From an uncultured Anaeroplasmataceae bacterium (GTDB taxonomy: Bacteria; Bacillota_I; Bacilli_A; Acholeplasmatales; Anaeroplasmataceae): 63,803 nucleotides of DNA. The stretch lies in contig CATKXV010000004.1 in NCBI GenBank assembly GCA_949840955.1, forward strand, positions 1-63,803, written 5' to 3'. The notes under the pieces are model-generated. The model saw only the letters and a list, made by a program, of their open reading frames with translations, ran no database searches and was not told the origin of the DNA. The position numbers and the translations under genes were made by a program. Below, piece by piece: positions 43,705 to 52,168 of the stretch (its first letter is position 1; each line of letters opens with the position of its first letter).

Positions 43705-46700
43705 TTACTTGTTAGGATATTCAACGCTTGCTAAACGAGTATAGTTTGCATAACGCTTTTGAGCATCCTTCATATTCATTTCAAGTAATTCCTGAGCCTT
43801 TTCAGGGTTAACCTTAACTAGCTGAGCATAACGTCCTTCATTCATTAAGAAGTCATTATATTTCGTCCAATCTGGTTCCTTAGAATCCATTTGGAATGGG
43901 TTCTTTCCTTCTTTTGCTAAATCAGGATTATATCTAAAGGTTGGCCAATATCCACATTCTGTAGCCTTCTTAGCCTCCATTTGACTCATAAATAAGCCCT
44001 TCTTAATATTATGTGCAATACATGGAGAATAGCAAATAACAATAGATGGACCATTATAAGCTTCTGCTTCCTTTAATGCCTTAATCACTTGATTTTGATT
44101 ATAGCCATGAGAAACTGTAGCCACATAAACATGACCATAGGACATAGCAATTGAAGCTAAATCCTTCTTGAAGGTTGGCTTACCAGCAGCAGCAAACTTA
44201 GCAATTGCACCAGTTCTTGAGGATTTAGAGGACTGACCACCTGTATTAGAATAAACCTCGGTATCCACAACTAAGATATTTACATCCTCATTATTTGCGA
44301 TAACATGGTCTAATCCACCATAGCCGATATCATAAGCCCAACCATCACCACCGATAATCCACTGGCTTACCTTAACTAAATAATCCTTTAAGGATAGAAT
44401 TTCTTTTGCATAAGGAGCATCAATACCCTTCATAGCATCAACAATCTTAGGAGCCAATTCCTTAGTCTTAGCACCAGAGGTTCTATTTTCCATCCATTCT
44501 GTACATAATTTTTGAACCTCTACAGGCATTTCATTCATATTGACTGCCATAACATTTTGAATTCGATCACGTAGGGTTTCAACAGCCATACGCATACCAA
44601 ATCCAAATTCAGCATTATCCTCAAATAAGGAGTTCGCCCAAGCTGGTCCACGACCTTCAGCATTGGTTGTATATGGGCTTGATGGATAAGAACCACTATA
44701 GATTGAAGTACAGCCTGTAGCATTAGCAACAAGCATACGATCACCAAATAGCTGAGAAACAGCCTTAACATAAGGTGTTTCACCACAGCCACCACAAGCA
44801 CCAGAGAATTCAAATAATGGCTTAGAGAATTGAACATTCTTAGCATTATTTGTTCCTGCTACATCGCCCTTATAGCTTACCTTATTATAGAAGTATTCAC
44901 ATACCTTTGCTTCTTTATTCTTGTTAGATTCTGCCATAGAATGAGAGGTTAATGCAGGATGCTGTACCATTACACCATTTTCATCCTTAACCTTCTTACC
45001 AGGACAAACGGTTAAACAAACACCACAGCCTGTACAATCTAATGTAGAAACCTGTAATGTATATTTATAGCCCTTAAAGCCTGTAGCCTCTAGGAATTGA
45101 GCACCCTTAGGAGCCTTAGCAACCTCTTCTTCTGTACATAGGAATGGACGAATACAAGCATGTGGACATACAAATGCACACTGGTTACATTGAATACAAT
45201 TTTCAGAATTCCATAGAGGAACATCTGTAGCTACACCACGCTTTTCATATGCAGCTGTTCCCTGTGGCATATGACAATCATCACCATATTTAGCAAAAGC
45301 AGATAGAGGTAAAGAATCCCCATCAATGGCATTAATAACATCAGCAATTTCTCTTACGAATGCAGGTCTCTTCATATCTACTTTCTTTTCTTCATCTGCT
45401 AATTCAGCCCATTCAGGTTTAACTAGAACCTCAACAAGCTTTGTTCCACCCATATCGATAGCCTTATGGTTTTGATCTACTACATCTTGACCCTTCTTTA
45501 AATAAGTCTTTGTAGCAAATTCCTTCATATGCTGTTTTGCTTCTTCATAGTCCATAATTTGTTCATTAAGCTTGAAGAAAGCAGATTGCATAATTGTATT
45601 TACACCTAAACCTGGACGGAAGCCACATTCTCTTGCAGCAGCATTAGCAGCAATAATGTAGAACTTCGCATGCTTTTCAGCCAATAATCTCTTATAACGG
45701 TTAGGTAATCTCTTTTCTATATTTTTAGCATCTACTACAGTATTAAGTAAGAATGTACCACCATCACGTAATCCAGCAATCATATCAAACTTATCTAGAT
45801 AAGCATCTAATGAGCAGGAAACAAAGTGTGGATTATTTACTAAATATGTTGAACGAATTGGATTCTTAGAGAAACGTAAATGTAATCTTGTAGAACCACC
45901 AGATTTCTTTGAGTCATAAGCTGCATAGCTTTGAGAATAGAACTCTGTATAATCACCAACAATTTTAGAAATATTCTTACAAGCACCAACTGTACCATCA
46001 GAGCCTAATCCAAAGAATAATAATTCTGTAGTTGTAGGATCAGCAACGTCGATCTTTTCTGTAACCTCTAATGAAGTATATTTAATATCATCATTAATAC
46101 CTAAAGTGAAATGATCCTTTGGTTTAGACTTCTTTAAATTGCAGAATACAGCATTGACTAAATCAGGAGTTGTATCCTTACTTGATAGACCATAGCGTCC
46201 ACCAACAATAACAGGAGCATCCTTAGCACCAAAATATGCAGCCTTAACATCTAAGCATAATGGCTCATATAATGCACCTTGTTCAATCGTTCTATCTAAT
46301 ACAGCAATTTTCTTAACTGTCTTAGGCATAGCCTTTAAGAATTTATCTACTACAAATGGACGATATAAATGTACCTTTAAAATACCTACTGGCTCACCTC
46401 TTGCAGTTAAGAAATCAACAACCTCTTCTGCACATTCAGTTACAGAACCCATAGCTACGATAACATATTTTGCATCCTTAGCACCATAATATGTATAAGG
46501 TTGATATTTACGACCTGTTTCTTTAGAGATAGCCTTCATATATTTTTCAACTACATCATATAAGCCTTCATATTTAAAATTCTGAAGCTCTCTAGTTTGG
46601 AAATATACGTCATCATTTTGAGCAGTACCACGAGTTTTAGGATGTGCAGGGTTTAAAGCATTTTCTCTAAACTTAGCAACAGCCTCACGATCCAGAAGCT

Positions 46701-47283
46701 TATCAAATACTGCATAATCTACAGGTTCAATCGTGTTAACCTCATGAGATGTTCTAAAACCATCAAAGAAGTGAAGGAAAGGAATGCTAGATTCAATTGC
46801 AGATAAATGCGCAACACCAGCTAAATCCATAACCTCTTGAACAGAACCAGAGCATAGCATTGCAAATCCTGTTTGACGACATGCCATAACATCCTGATGA
46901 TCTCCAAAAATAGATAAGGATTGTGCAGCAAGTGTACGTGCTGAAACATGAATAACTCCTGGCAAGCATTCACCAGCTATCTTATACATATTAGGAATCT
47001 TTAATAATAATCCCTGAGATGCAGTATAGGTAGTAGTTAAAGCTCCAGCCTGTAGAGAACCATGAACTGTACCTGCGGCTCCTCCTTCTGATTGCATTTC
47101 AACAACCTTTACAGGCATACCAAACAAGTTTTTCTTTCCTTGAGATGCCCATTCGTCAGTATACTCCGCCATTGGTGATGATGGAGTAATAGGATAGATT
47201 CCAGCAACCTCTGTAAATGCATAAGATGAATATGCAGCAGCATAGTTACCATCTATCGCCATTCTTTTCATTTTCTCACTCAT
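43705..47283 (-). CDS. nifJ: Pyruvate:ferredoxin (flavodoxin) oxidoreductase
   Basis: 1192 residues, the single-chain PFOR form. It oxidises pyruvate with CoA to acetyl-CoA, CO2 and reduced ferredoxin. YPITPSSPMAEYTDEW marks domain I. Two ferredoxin-type cluster motifs (CIQCNQCAFVCPHAC near 695 and CTGCGVCLTVCPG near 750) follow. The TPP domain has CGGCGETPYVK with Cys of the proximal cluster, and GGDGWAYDIGYGG. AGGAGG lies 7 bp before the ATG. Its promoter carries a Rex-like operator. Confidence 0.97.
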   Translation of the reverse strand: MSEKMKRMAIDGNYAAAYSSYAFTEVAGIYPITPSSPMAEYTDEWASQGKKNLFGMPVKVVEMQSEGGAAGTVHGSLQAGALTTTYTASQGLLLKIPNMYKIAGECLPGVIHVSARTLAAQSLSIFGDHQDVMACRQTGFAMLCSGSVQEVMDLAGVAHLSAIESSIPFLHFFDGFRTSHEVNTIEPVDYAVFDKLLDREAVAKFRENALNPAHPKTRGTAQNDDVYFQTRELQNFKYEGLYDVVEKYMKAISKETGRKYQPYTYYGAKDAKYVIVAMGSVTECAEEVVDFLTARGEPVGILKVHLYRPFVVDKFLKAMPKTVKKIAVLDRTIEQGALYEPLCLDVKAAYFGAKDAPVIVGGRYGLSSKDTTPDLVNAVFCNLKKSKPKDHFTLGINDDIKYTSLEVTEKIDVADPTTTELLFFGLGSDGTVGACKNISKIVGDYTEFYSQSYAAYDSKKSGGSTRLHLRFSKNPIRSTYLVNNPHFVSCSLDAYLDKFDMIAGLRDGGTFLLNTVVDAKNIEKRLPNRYKRLLAEKHAKFYIIAANAAARECGFRPGLGVNTIMQSAFFKLNEQIMDYEEAKQHMKEFATKTYLKKGQDVVDQNHKAIDMGGTKLVEVLVKPEWAELADEEKKVDMKRPAFVREIADVINAIDGDSLPLSAFAKYGDDCHMPQGTAAYEKRGVATDVPLWNSENCIQCNQCAFVCPHACIRPFLCTEEEVAKAPKGAQFLEATGFKGYKYTLQVSTLDCTGCGVCLTVCPGKKVKDENGVMVQHPALTSHSMAESNKNKEAKVCEYFYNKVSYKGDVAGTNNAKNVQFSKPLFEFSGACGGCGETPYVKAVSQLFGDRMLVANATGCTSIYSGSYPSSPYTTNAEGRGPAWANSLFEDNAEFGFGMRMAVETLRDRIQNVMAVNMNEMPVEVQKLCTEWMENRTSGAKTKELAPKIVDAMKGIDAPYAKEILSLKDYLVKVSQWIIGGDGWAYDIGYGGLDHVIANNEDVNILVVDTEVYSNTGGQSSKSSRTGAIAKFAAAGKPTFKKDLASIAMSYGHVYVATVSHGYNQNQVIKALKEAEAYNGPSIVICYSPCIAHNIKKGLFMSQMEAKKATECGYWPTFRYNPDLAKEGKNPFQMDSKEPDWTKYNDFLMNEGRYAQLVKVNPEKAQELLEMNMKDAQKRYANYTRLASVEYPNK

Positions 47284-47323
47284 AATATCCTCCTAATGAG
47301 TTAAATTATTTTTATTCGTATCT

Positions 47324-47352
47324 ATTATAAACTTTTTAACAAAAATTATCAA
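47324..47352 (-). promoter_or_regulatory. PFOR promoter with an overlapping Rex-like operator
   Basis: Minus strand: TTGATA (47347-47352), 17-bp spacer, TATAAT (47324-47329). The spacer and -10 contain TTGTTAA-AAAG-TTTATAA (47325-47342), one perfect half-site and one 5/7 half-site of the Rex consensus TTGTTAANNNNTTAACAA. Rex represses fermentative genes until NADH rises. The site is inferred from sequence. Confidence 0.6.
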
Positions 47353-47480
47353 CAAATAACAAACTTGGAAAGCAACTTTTTTTATTTTTTTGCTATTTTT
47401 TTATGGAAAAAAGAAAGCGTTTCAGAATTCAAATCAAAAAAATGACAAATTTTTCTAAAATATAGAGAAGTTCCCTTTCC

Positions 47481-48521
47481 TTATAATTGAAAATTTACAA
47501 TATGCTTTCTTCTTGTGATATGATTTTTGCTCGTAGCTTTGGATTCTAATGTGATGTGAAACTGATCGGTTACTGTTGAATTTATCTCAAAAATAAAATA
47601 AGAGTACATATCAAAGGTAGCATTTTTACTCTTTTCTTCTACCATTTGATATTTCCAATAAGAAGAATATTCATGATTTTCATATTCTAGCTTTCGTAGG
47701 ATTTTATCCATGGTTGGAGGAAACAAAATGTATTTAAAATCCTCTTTATAATAAAAGCCATACTGTTTTCCTATTTTTTTAATAGAATACCCAAATAAAT
47801 ATGTATTTTCCTCAAGGAGAACTTCATCACTCCATCTAGATTGCAAAATTATATTTCCCGAATCAAAATTTGGAAAAGAAAAAATAGGATGGATAGATTC
47901 CTTAGGATCAAACGCAATTTGTAAGGAGCATTCCTCAAGAATTGCATCCTTATTATAGCCTATAGAATGATTCGCATAAGCCACGCCACCTGGTGTAAAG
48001 CTTTCCTTTACCCTAAGAAAATAAAGATCGGATTCTTTTGTAAAACGGAATCTTTCTAAAAATATATCTTGATATGAGTACCCATATGCATTGTCTAAAA
48101 GCTTTACTGAAGATATTTCTCCTACATAGGAATAATCCTCTAGCTGAGGCACTTGTACTGTAGAATATAAATCTGTATCATCAACAAATACCTTTGGTTG
48201 CCTTTGCATTACCATAAAGCATCCTGCAATCAAGATTACAAGAAGCAAAGCAAAAAGTAAAATCCATATTTTCTTCTTTTGCCTATGTATTTCTATATTT
48301 TTGTCAATCATATCGGATTCTTTAATATCATTTCGTATCATTTCTTCCTTTTCTATTTGAAAAAATTCACATAAAGCATCTAATGAATCCTCCTGTGGCA
48401 AGCCTAAGCCTGCCTCCCATTTGGCAATAGCACTTCTACTCACATGAATCGCATTTGCTAAGGCCTCTTGAGTAACCCCATTCTCTTTCCTTAGTTTTTT
48501 TAATTTTTCCTTAAATTCCAT
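47481..48521 (-). CDS. XRE-type regulator with membrane anchor and extracytoplasmic domain
   Basis: 346 residues. Residues 1-60 are an HTH_XRE domain (TQEALANAIHVSRSAIAKWE). A membrane segment (about 84-104) follows, and residues 105-346 are an unrecognised domain predicted outside the cell. It could be a one-component sensor or a sequestered regulator. It lies alone between PFOR and dapA. Confidence 0.75.
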   Translation of the reverse strand: MEFKEKLKKLRKENGVTQEALANAIHVSRSAIAKWEAGLGLPQEDSLDALCEFFQIEKEEMIRNDIKESDMIDKNIEIHRQKKKIWILLFALLLVILIAGCFMVMQRQPKVFVDDTDLYSTVQVPQLEDYSYVGEISSVKLLDNAYGYSYQDIFLERFRFTKESDLYFLRVKESFTPGGVAYANHSIGYNKDAILEECSLQIAFDPKESIHPIFSFPNFDSGNIILQSRWSDEVLLEENTYLFGYSIKKIGKQYGFYYKEDFKYILFPPTMDKILRKLEYENHEYSSYWKYQMVEEKSKNATFDMYSYFIFEINSTVTDQFHITLESKATSKNHITRRKHIVNFQL

Positions 48522-48605
48522 AGTTGAATACCTCCTTAGCTTCTTTACTTATATTATAACAAAAGTAAAGGATATCGTGTGTTACTCTTTGTTACTTTCA
48601 AAAAG

Positions 48606-48625
48606 AAAAAGAGGATTTAATCCTC
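48606..48625 (-). terminator. Weak terminator at the dapA end
   Basis: A short stem GAGGA/TCCTC with the dapA stop in its loop, followed by TTTTTCTTTTT on the minus strand. Confidence 0.45.
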
Positions 48626-49492
48626 ATCCTTTAAATATAACTCATCCTCTTCTAGCTTTCTTTTCAATTGTAAAGAAGCCTCTGCTAAGGGCATCCTTAG
48701 CTTTCTCGTATGATATCCCTTTACATATAGCAAATACTTCACTGGGATAGGAGAGGTCTCTACATATATATCCTCTATAATATGGTATAATTTATAATAA
48801 ATTAACCGAGATATATCTTGATTTTGACTAAAAGAATCTAGAATTAATTTTATTTCCTTTGGATATGCATTCCCTATAACAGAAATCATTCCCTTTGCTC
48901 CCAAAGCCAAGGAGCATAGCAAGGTCAAATCATCTCCACCATATAATACAAAATTATCTTTGCATATGGAGGCGATTTTCGCTTGATAGGCCATATTTCC
49001 TGAGGCTTCCTTAATTCCTATGATATTCGGATGGTAGGATAAAATTCTAACCTCCTCAAAGGATAATTGGATTCCTGTACGCTTTGGTACATTATATAAT
49101 ACAATAGGTTTATCCACATGATCTGCAATAAAACGAAAATGCTTTAATACGCCTTCTGTATTACTTTTAATATAAAAAGGTGCACTTACAAGATAACTAT
49201 CAAACTCTAAATCAACAAATAATTTTGATAATTCGATGGCTCGATTTGGATGATTCGCAATAATTCCTACCATTACTGGAATTCTTCCGTCCAAATATTT
49301 TAAAATAAATTCGACTAACGTTTTCTTTTCCTCATCACTTAAGCTTTCTGCTTCTGCTGTAGTTCCTAATAAAAGAAGTCCATCTGTTTTATTTTCTATA
49401 TGAAAATTAAGGAGCTTTTTTATTTCCTCATAATCAATTTCATTTTGCTCAGTAAAAGGTGTAATTAGTGCAACTATACTTCCCTTTAACAT
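48617..49492 (-). CDS. dapA: 4-hydroxy-tetrahydrodipicolinate synthase (DapA family)
   Basis: 291-residue DHDPS/NAL-family aldolase. The Schiff-base Lys is in IGIKEASG (near 161), and the catalytic Tyr in YNVPKRTG (near 133). The nucleophile loop reads GTTAEAESL instead of GTTGESxTL, so the family is sure but the substrate is less so. No other lysine-pathway gene is next to it. DapA acts in lysine, diaminopimelate and dipicolinate synthesis. Confidence 0.83.
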   Translation of the reverse strand: MLKGSIVALITPFTEQNEIDYEEIKKLLNFHIENKTDGLLLLGTTAEAESLSDEEKKTLVEFILKYLDGRIPVMVGIIANHPNRAIELSKLFVDLEFDSYLVSAPFYIKSNTEGVLKHFRFIADHVDKPIVLYNVPKRTGIQLSFEEVRILSYHPNIIGIKEASGNMAYQAKIASICKDNFVLYGGDDLTLLCSLALGAKGMISVIGNAYPKEIKLILDSFSQNQDISRLIYYKLYHIIEDIYVETSPIPVKYLLYVKGYHTRKLRMPLAEASLQLKRKLEEDELYLKDED

Positions 49493-49518
49493 AATATCAC
49501 CACTATATAATATGAGAA

Positions 49519-49548
49519 AAAAAGAAAAGGAGATACTAAAATCTCCTT
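49519..49548 (-). terminator. Terminator after the cold-shock gene
   Basis: Stem AAGGAGAT/ATCTCCTT (49527-49548) with a 6-nt loop, then TTCTTTTTTT on the minus strand. Confidence 0.85.
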
Positions 49549-49556
49549 AGGATTGA

Positions 49557-49754
49557 TTAAGCCTTATGTACATCCTTTGCTAATTGACCCTTTTCACCTT
49601 CAACTACTTCAAAGGTAACTTCTTCGCCTTCATTTAATGTTCTGTAGCCATCAGACATTATTGAACTGTAATGAACAAAAACTTCTTTGCCCTCTTCAGA
49701 TACAATAAAGCCAAAACCTTTTTCCGCATTAAACCATTTAACTTTACCCTTCAT
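49557..49754 (-). CDS. Cold-shock protein (CspA family)
   Basis: 65-residue single cold-shock domain. RNP1 is KGFGFIV (12-18) and RNP2 is VFVHYSSI (25-32). It binds single-stranded RNA/DNA and acts as an RNA chaperone. The promoter is at 49788-49816 (TTGCTT, 17 bp, TATAAT), giving a leader of about 30 bases, too short for the long thermosensing leader of E. coli cspA. Monocistronic. Confidence 0.96.
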   Translation of the reverse strand: MKGKVKWFNAEKGFGFIVSEEGKEVFVHYSSIMSDGYRTLNEGEEVTFEVVEGEKGQLAKDVHKA

Positions 49755-49787
49755 CGGAATAAACTCCTTTCAAACTTTTCTAATATC

Positions 49788-49816
49788 ATTATACAGCAAA
49801 AAATCACATCAAGCAA
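49788..49816 (-). promoter_or_regulatory. Promoter of the cold-shock gene
   Basis: Minus strand: TTGCTT (49811-49816), 17-bp spacer, TATAAT (49788-49793), then AAAGGAG before the ATG at 49754. Confidence 0.65.
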
Positions 49817-49907
49817 GAAATTTCTTTTTTTTTGATTGAATTTACTAAGTTTTGATGAAAATTAAAGCATAGTGCGTTATAATAAGAAAAGAAAGGATGA
49901 TACACTA

Positions 49908-51116
49908 ATGAAAACTGTATTACTAAATAATTTTTTAAGATATGTCAAAATGGATACCATGTCAATGGAGGATGTTTCTCAAACGCCTTCTACAGAAAAG
50001 CAATTTGCTCTTGCAAGGCTCCTAGTAGAGGAATTGAAAAAGCTAGGGCTAAAGGATATATATTTGTCAAAGGAATGCTTTGTTTATGCCACACTACCAA
50101 CCAATAGAACTGACTGTGATGATTCCATAGGCTTTATTGCTCATATGGATACCATTCCTGGCTTTAGTGGAACAAATGTCAATCCAAACATCATATCTAA
50201 TTATGATGGAAAAACAATCCCATTAAAAGGAATTGAGCTCAATCCTAAGCAGTTCCCTGCATTAAAGGCATTGAAGGGAAAAACGCTAATAACCACAGAT
50301 GGAACAACCGTTTTAGGTGCTGATGATAAGGCTGGGATTGCTATTATAATGACTATGCTTTGGCATTATGTAACTACAAATGAACCCCATGCTACCCTTC
50401 ATGTAGCTTTTACACCTGATGAAGAAATCGGTACAGGTATTGAACACTTTGATTTGGACCGATTCCCTTGTAAATATGCCTACACCATTGATGGAGGAGC
50501 ATTTAATGACATCAATTTCGAAAACTTTAATGCTGCTTCTGCTCAGATAACCCTTCATGGATTAGATATTCATCCTGGCTCTGCAAAAAATCAAATGCTT
50601 CATGCAAGTGAGGTAGCTATGGAATATCATGCTATGCTACCAAAGGAACAAAAACCAGAATATACTGATCAATATGAGGGCTTTATTCATTTAACACAAA
50701 TGGATGGAAGTGTAGGAGAGGCTAAGCTTTCTTATATTCTAAGAGACCATAATAAAGCATTACTTGAAAAGAAAAAACAAATCATGAAGGATGCAATGGA
50801 TTTTATCAATAAAAAATACGGAAAAGGTATAGCCGAAATTCAAATCAAGGATAGCTATCAAAATATGGCTGAAATAATTTTAAAAAATAAAGAATGCTTA
50901 ACTCGAGCAAAAAAAGCAATGGAAGCCTTACATATAATGCCAACCTCTACTCCAATTCGAGGTGGAACAGATGGGGCTCGATTAACCTTTAGAGGTCTTC
51001 CTACACCCAATTTAGGAACTGGTGGATATAATTGTCATGGTCCCTATGAATTTGCTTGCTTAGAGGAAATGGAGCAGGTAACAAAAATTATCATTGAAAT
51101 ATCAAAAGTAAAATAG
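49908..51116 (+). CDS. pepT: Tripeptide aminopeptidase (peptidase T)
   Basis: 402-residue M20 peptidase that releases the N-terminal residue from tripeptides. Zn ligands lie in AHMDTIPGFSG (His near 78), LGADDKAG, TPDEEIGTG (catalytic Glu pair) and TIDGG; the C-terminal His is in PNLGTGGYNCHGPYE. ATG 49908 follows GAAAGGATG; an upstream in-frame start at 49872 gives a Lys-rich tail not typical of PepT. Monocistronic on the plus strand, with TATAAT at 49878. Confidence 0.95.
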   Translation: MKTVLLNNFLRYVKMDTMSMEDVSQTPSTEKQFALARLLVEELKKLGLKDIYLSKECFVYATLPTNRTDCDDSIGFIAHMDTIPGFSGTNVNPNIISNYDGKTIPLKGIELNPKQFPALKALKGKTLITTDGTTVLGADDKAGIAIIMTMLWHYVTTNEPHATLHVAFTPDEEIGTGIEHFDLDRFPCKYAYTIDGGAFNDINFENFNAASAQITLHGLDIHPGSAKNQMLHASEVAMEYHAMLPKEQKPEYTDQYEGFIHLTQMDGSVGEAKLSYILRDHNKALLEKKKQIMKDAMDFINKKYGKGIAEIQIKDSYQNMAEIILKNKECLTRAKKAMEALHIMPTSTPIRGGTDGARLTFRGLPTPNLGTGGYNCHGPYEFACLEEMEQVTKIIIEISKVK

Positions 51117-51135
51117 CCCCTTATACAAAAGATAT

Positions 51136-51168
51136 GGACTTATCCAAATATGGATGAGTCCTTTTTTT
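51136..51168 (+). terminator. Terminator after pepT
   Basis: Stem GGACTxATCC/GGATxAGTCC with a 6-nt loop and seven T on the plus strand. Confidence 0.85.
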
Positions 51169-51191
51169 AAAAATCAAAATAGAATTGAAAC

Positions 51192-51229
51192 AAAAAAAAT
51201 TCAACAAAACTTGAAGTTCAAGTTTTGCT
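51192..51229 (-). terminator. Terminator after the DUF2752 gene
   Basis: An 11-bp stem (51203-51213 with 51219-51229), 5-nt loop, and a run of eight U on the minus strand. Confidence 0.85.
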
Positions 51230-51233
51230 GAAT

Positions 51234-51662
51234 TCAGTTAAACCATGAAAAAATAAAAGCTATCAAATTATGCTCAAAATAGTCCATAGGCTCATTAGGA
51301 TAGATATAAATCATTCTTACGATATAGCCAACAAGAATACTTAAAATTACTGCAATAGATATCCACTTATTTCTCATTATAAATTTTACAACTTTGGTGT
51401 GCTTAAAGGCTATTGCCAGCCCAATAAAGGGGAGGAAAAAAACAAAAGGATTATACAAAAAGGCTTGCCTAAAATCAAGTCTACCTATAGATAAGACTGC
51501 TCGTGTCATACCACAGCCAGGACAAGGATAGCCTATGATCCATTGAACTAAGCAATTCTCTATATTCATCGTATGGGTCAAAAGAACATATAATCCAAAA
51601 AGACAAATGGGAATATTAAAGTCATAAAGAAAATCCATTATGTTATGAATTGCTTTTTTCAT
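51234..51662 (-). CDS. DUF2752 membrane protein
   Basis: 142 residues with three or four membrane segments. PCPGCGMTRA (about 46-55) and YNPFVFFLPF are the DUF2752 marks. Function unknown; in many bacteria such genes accompany DUF4234 or TM2 proteins, as here. GGAG precedes the ATG. The Cys pair could bind metal or a disulfide. Confidence 0.85.
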   Translation of the reverse strand: MKKAIHNIMDFLYDFNIPICLFGLYVLLTHTMNIENCLVQWIIGYPCPGCGMTRAVLSIGRLDFRQAFLYNPFVFFLPFIGLAIAFKHTKVVKFIMRNKWISIAVILSILVGYIVRMIYIYPNEPMDYFEHNLIAFIFSWFN

Positions 51663-51682
51663 TTATTCCTCCTTTTCTCTTG

Positions 51683-51728
51683 AATAAAGAAATTCACTTG
51701 TCAATTACGGCAAGTGAATTTCTTTATT
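51683..51728. terminator. Perfect 18-bp hairpin between DUF4234 and DUF2752 genes
   Basis: AATAAAGAAATTCACTTG and its exact reverse complement are separated by 10 nt. The stop codon of the DUF4234 gene overlaps the right arm. No long T run follows on either strand, so it may be a terminator, a processing site or an mRNA stabiliser. Confidence 0.6.
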
Positions 51729-52056
51729 AAGCTTCTAACTTTTTATTAATTGAATTTTGAGCTATGGCCATACCTGCAATTGGTGTAACTAATATTCCTA
51801 AAATAAAATTAAGAATTGCATTGTTTTCACCAGTATATTTATCAAGCTTTGTATAGAATTTATATTGCCAGAAAAGCATAAAAATTCCGCAAGTAACTAT
51901 ACCTAAAAGTAGTGCAAGAATATAATTCATTAAAGGTTCATTATCATCTACTTCTTGATTTAATGCTTCTGCCATAGTGTAGAACCAATATATGGAATAA
52001 ATACCACAGGTAAATAATCCTAACAAAATTACAACAACTACATCTCTTTTTTGCAT
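51727..52056 (-). CDS. DUF4234-like small membrane protein
   Basis: 109 residues with three membrane segments: VVVVILLGLFTCGIYSIYWFY, YILALLLGIVTCGIFMLFW and a C-terminal segment. The repeated TCGI[YF]xxxW motif is typical of DUF4234. A basic C-terminus follows. The gene precedes the DUF2752 gene on the same strand, but a strong hairpin separates them. Confidence 0.8.
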   Translation of the reverse strand: MQKRDVVVVILLGLFTCGIYSIYWFYTMAEALNQEVDDNEPLMNYILALLLGIVTCGIFMLFWQYKFYTKLDKYTGENNAILNFILGILVTPIAGMAIAQNSINKKLEA

Positions 52057-52122
52057 ATCTATAAACCTCCATAAGTATTATACCACCCCAATATAGCTTT
52101 TTCAACTAACGAATTGTAAAAA

Positions 52123-52159
52123 TAAGAAAAAGCACAGCAATTCAACCAATCGCTATGCT
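52123..52159 (-). terminator. Terminator after typA
   Basis: Stem AGCATAGC/GCTGTGCT (one G-U pair; arms 52131-52138 and 52152-52159), then TTTTTCTTATTTTT on the minus strand. Confidence 0.8.
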
Positions 52160-52168
52160 CAAGCTTCC

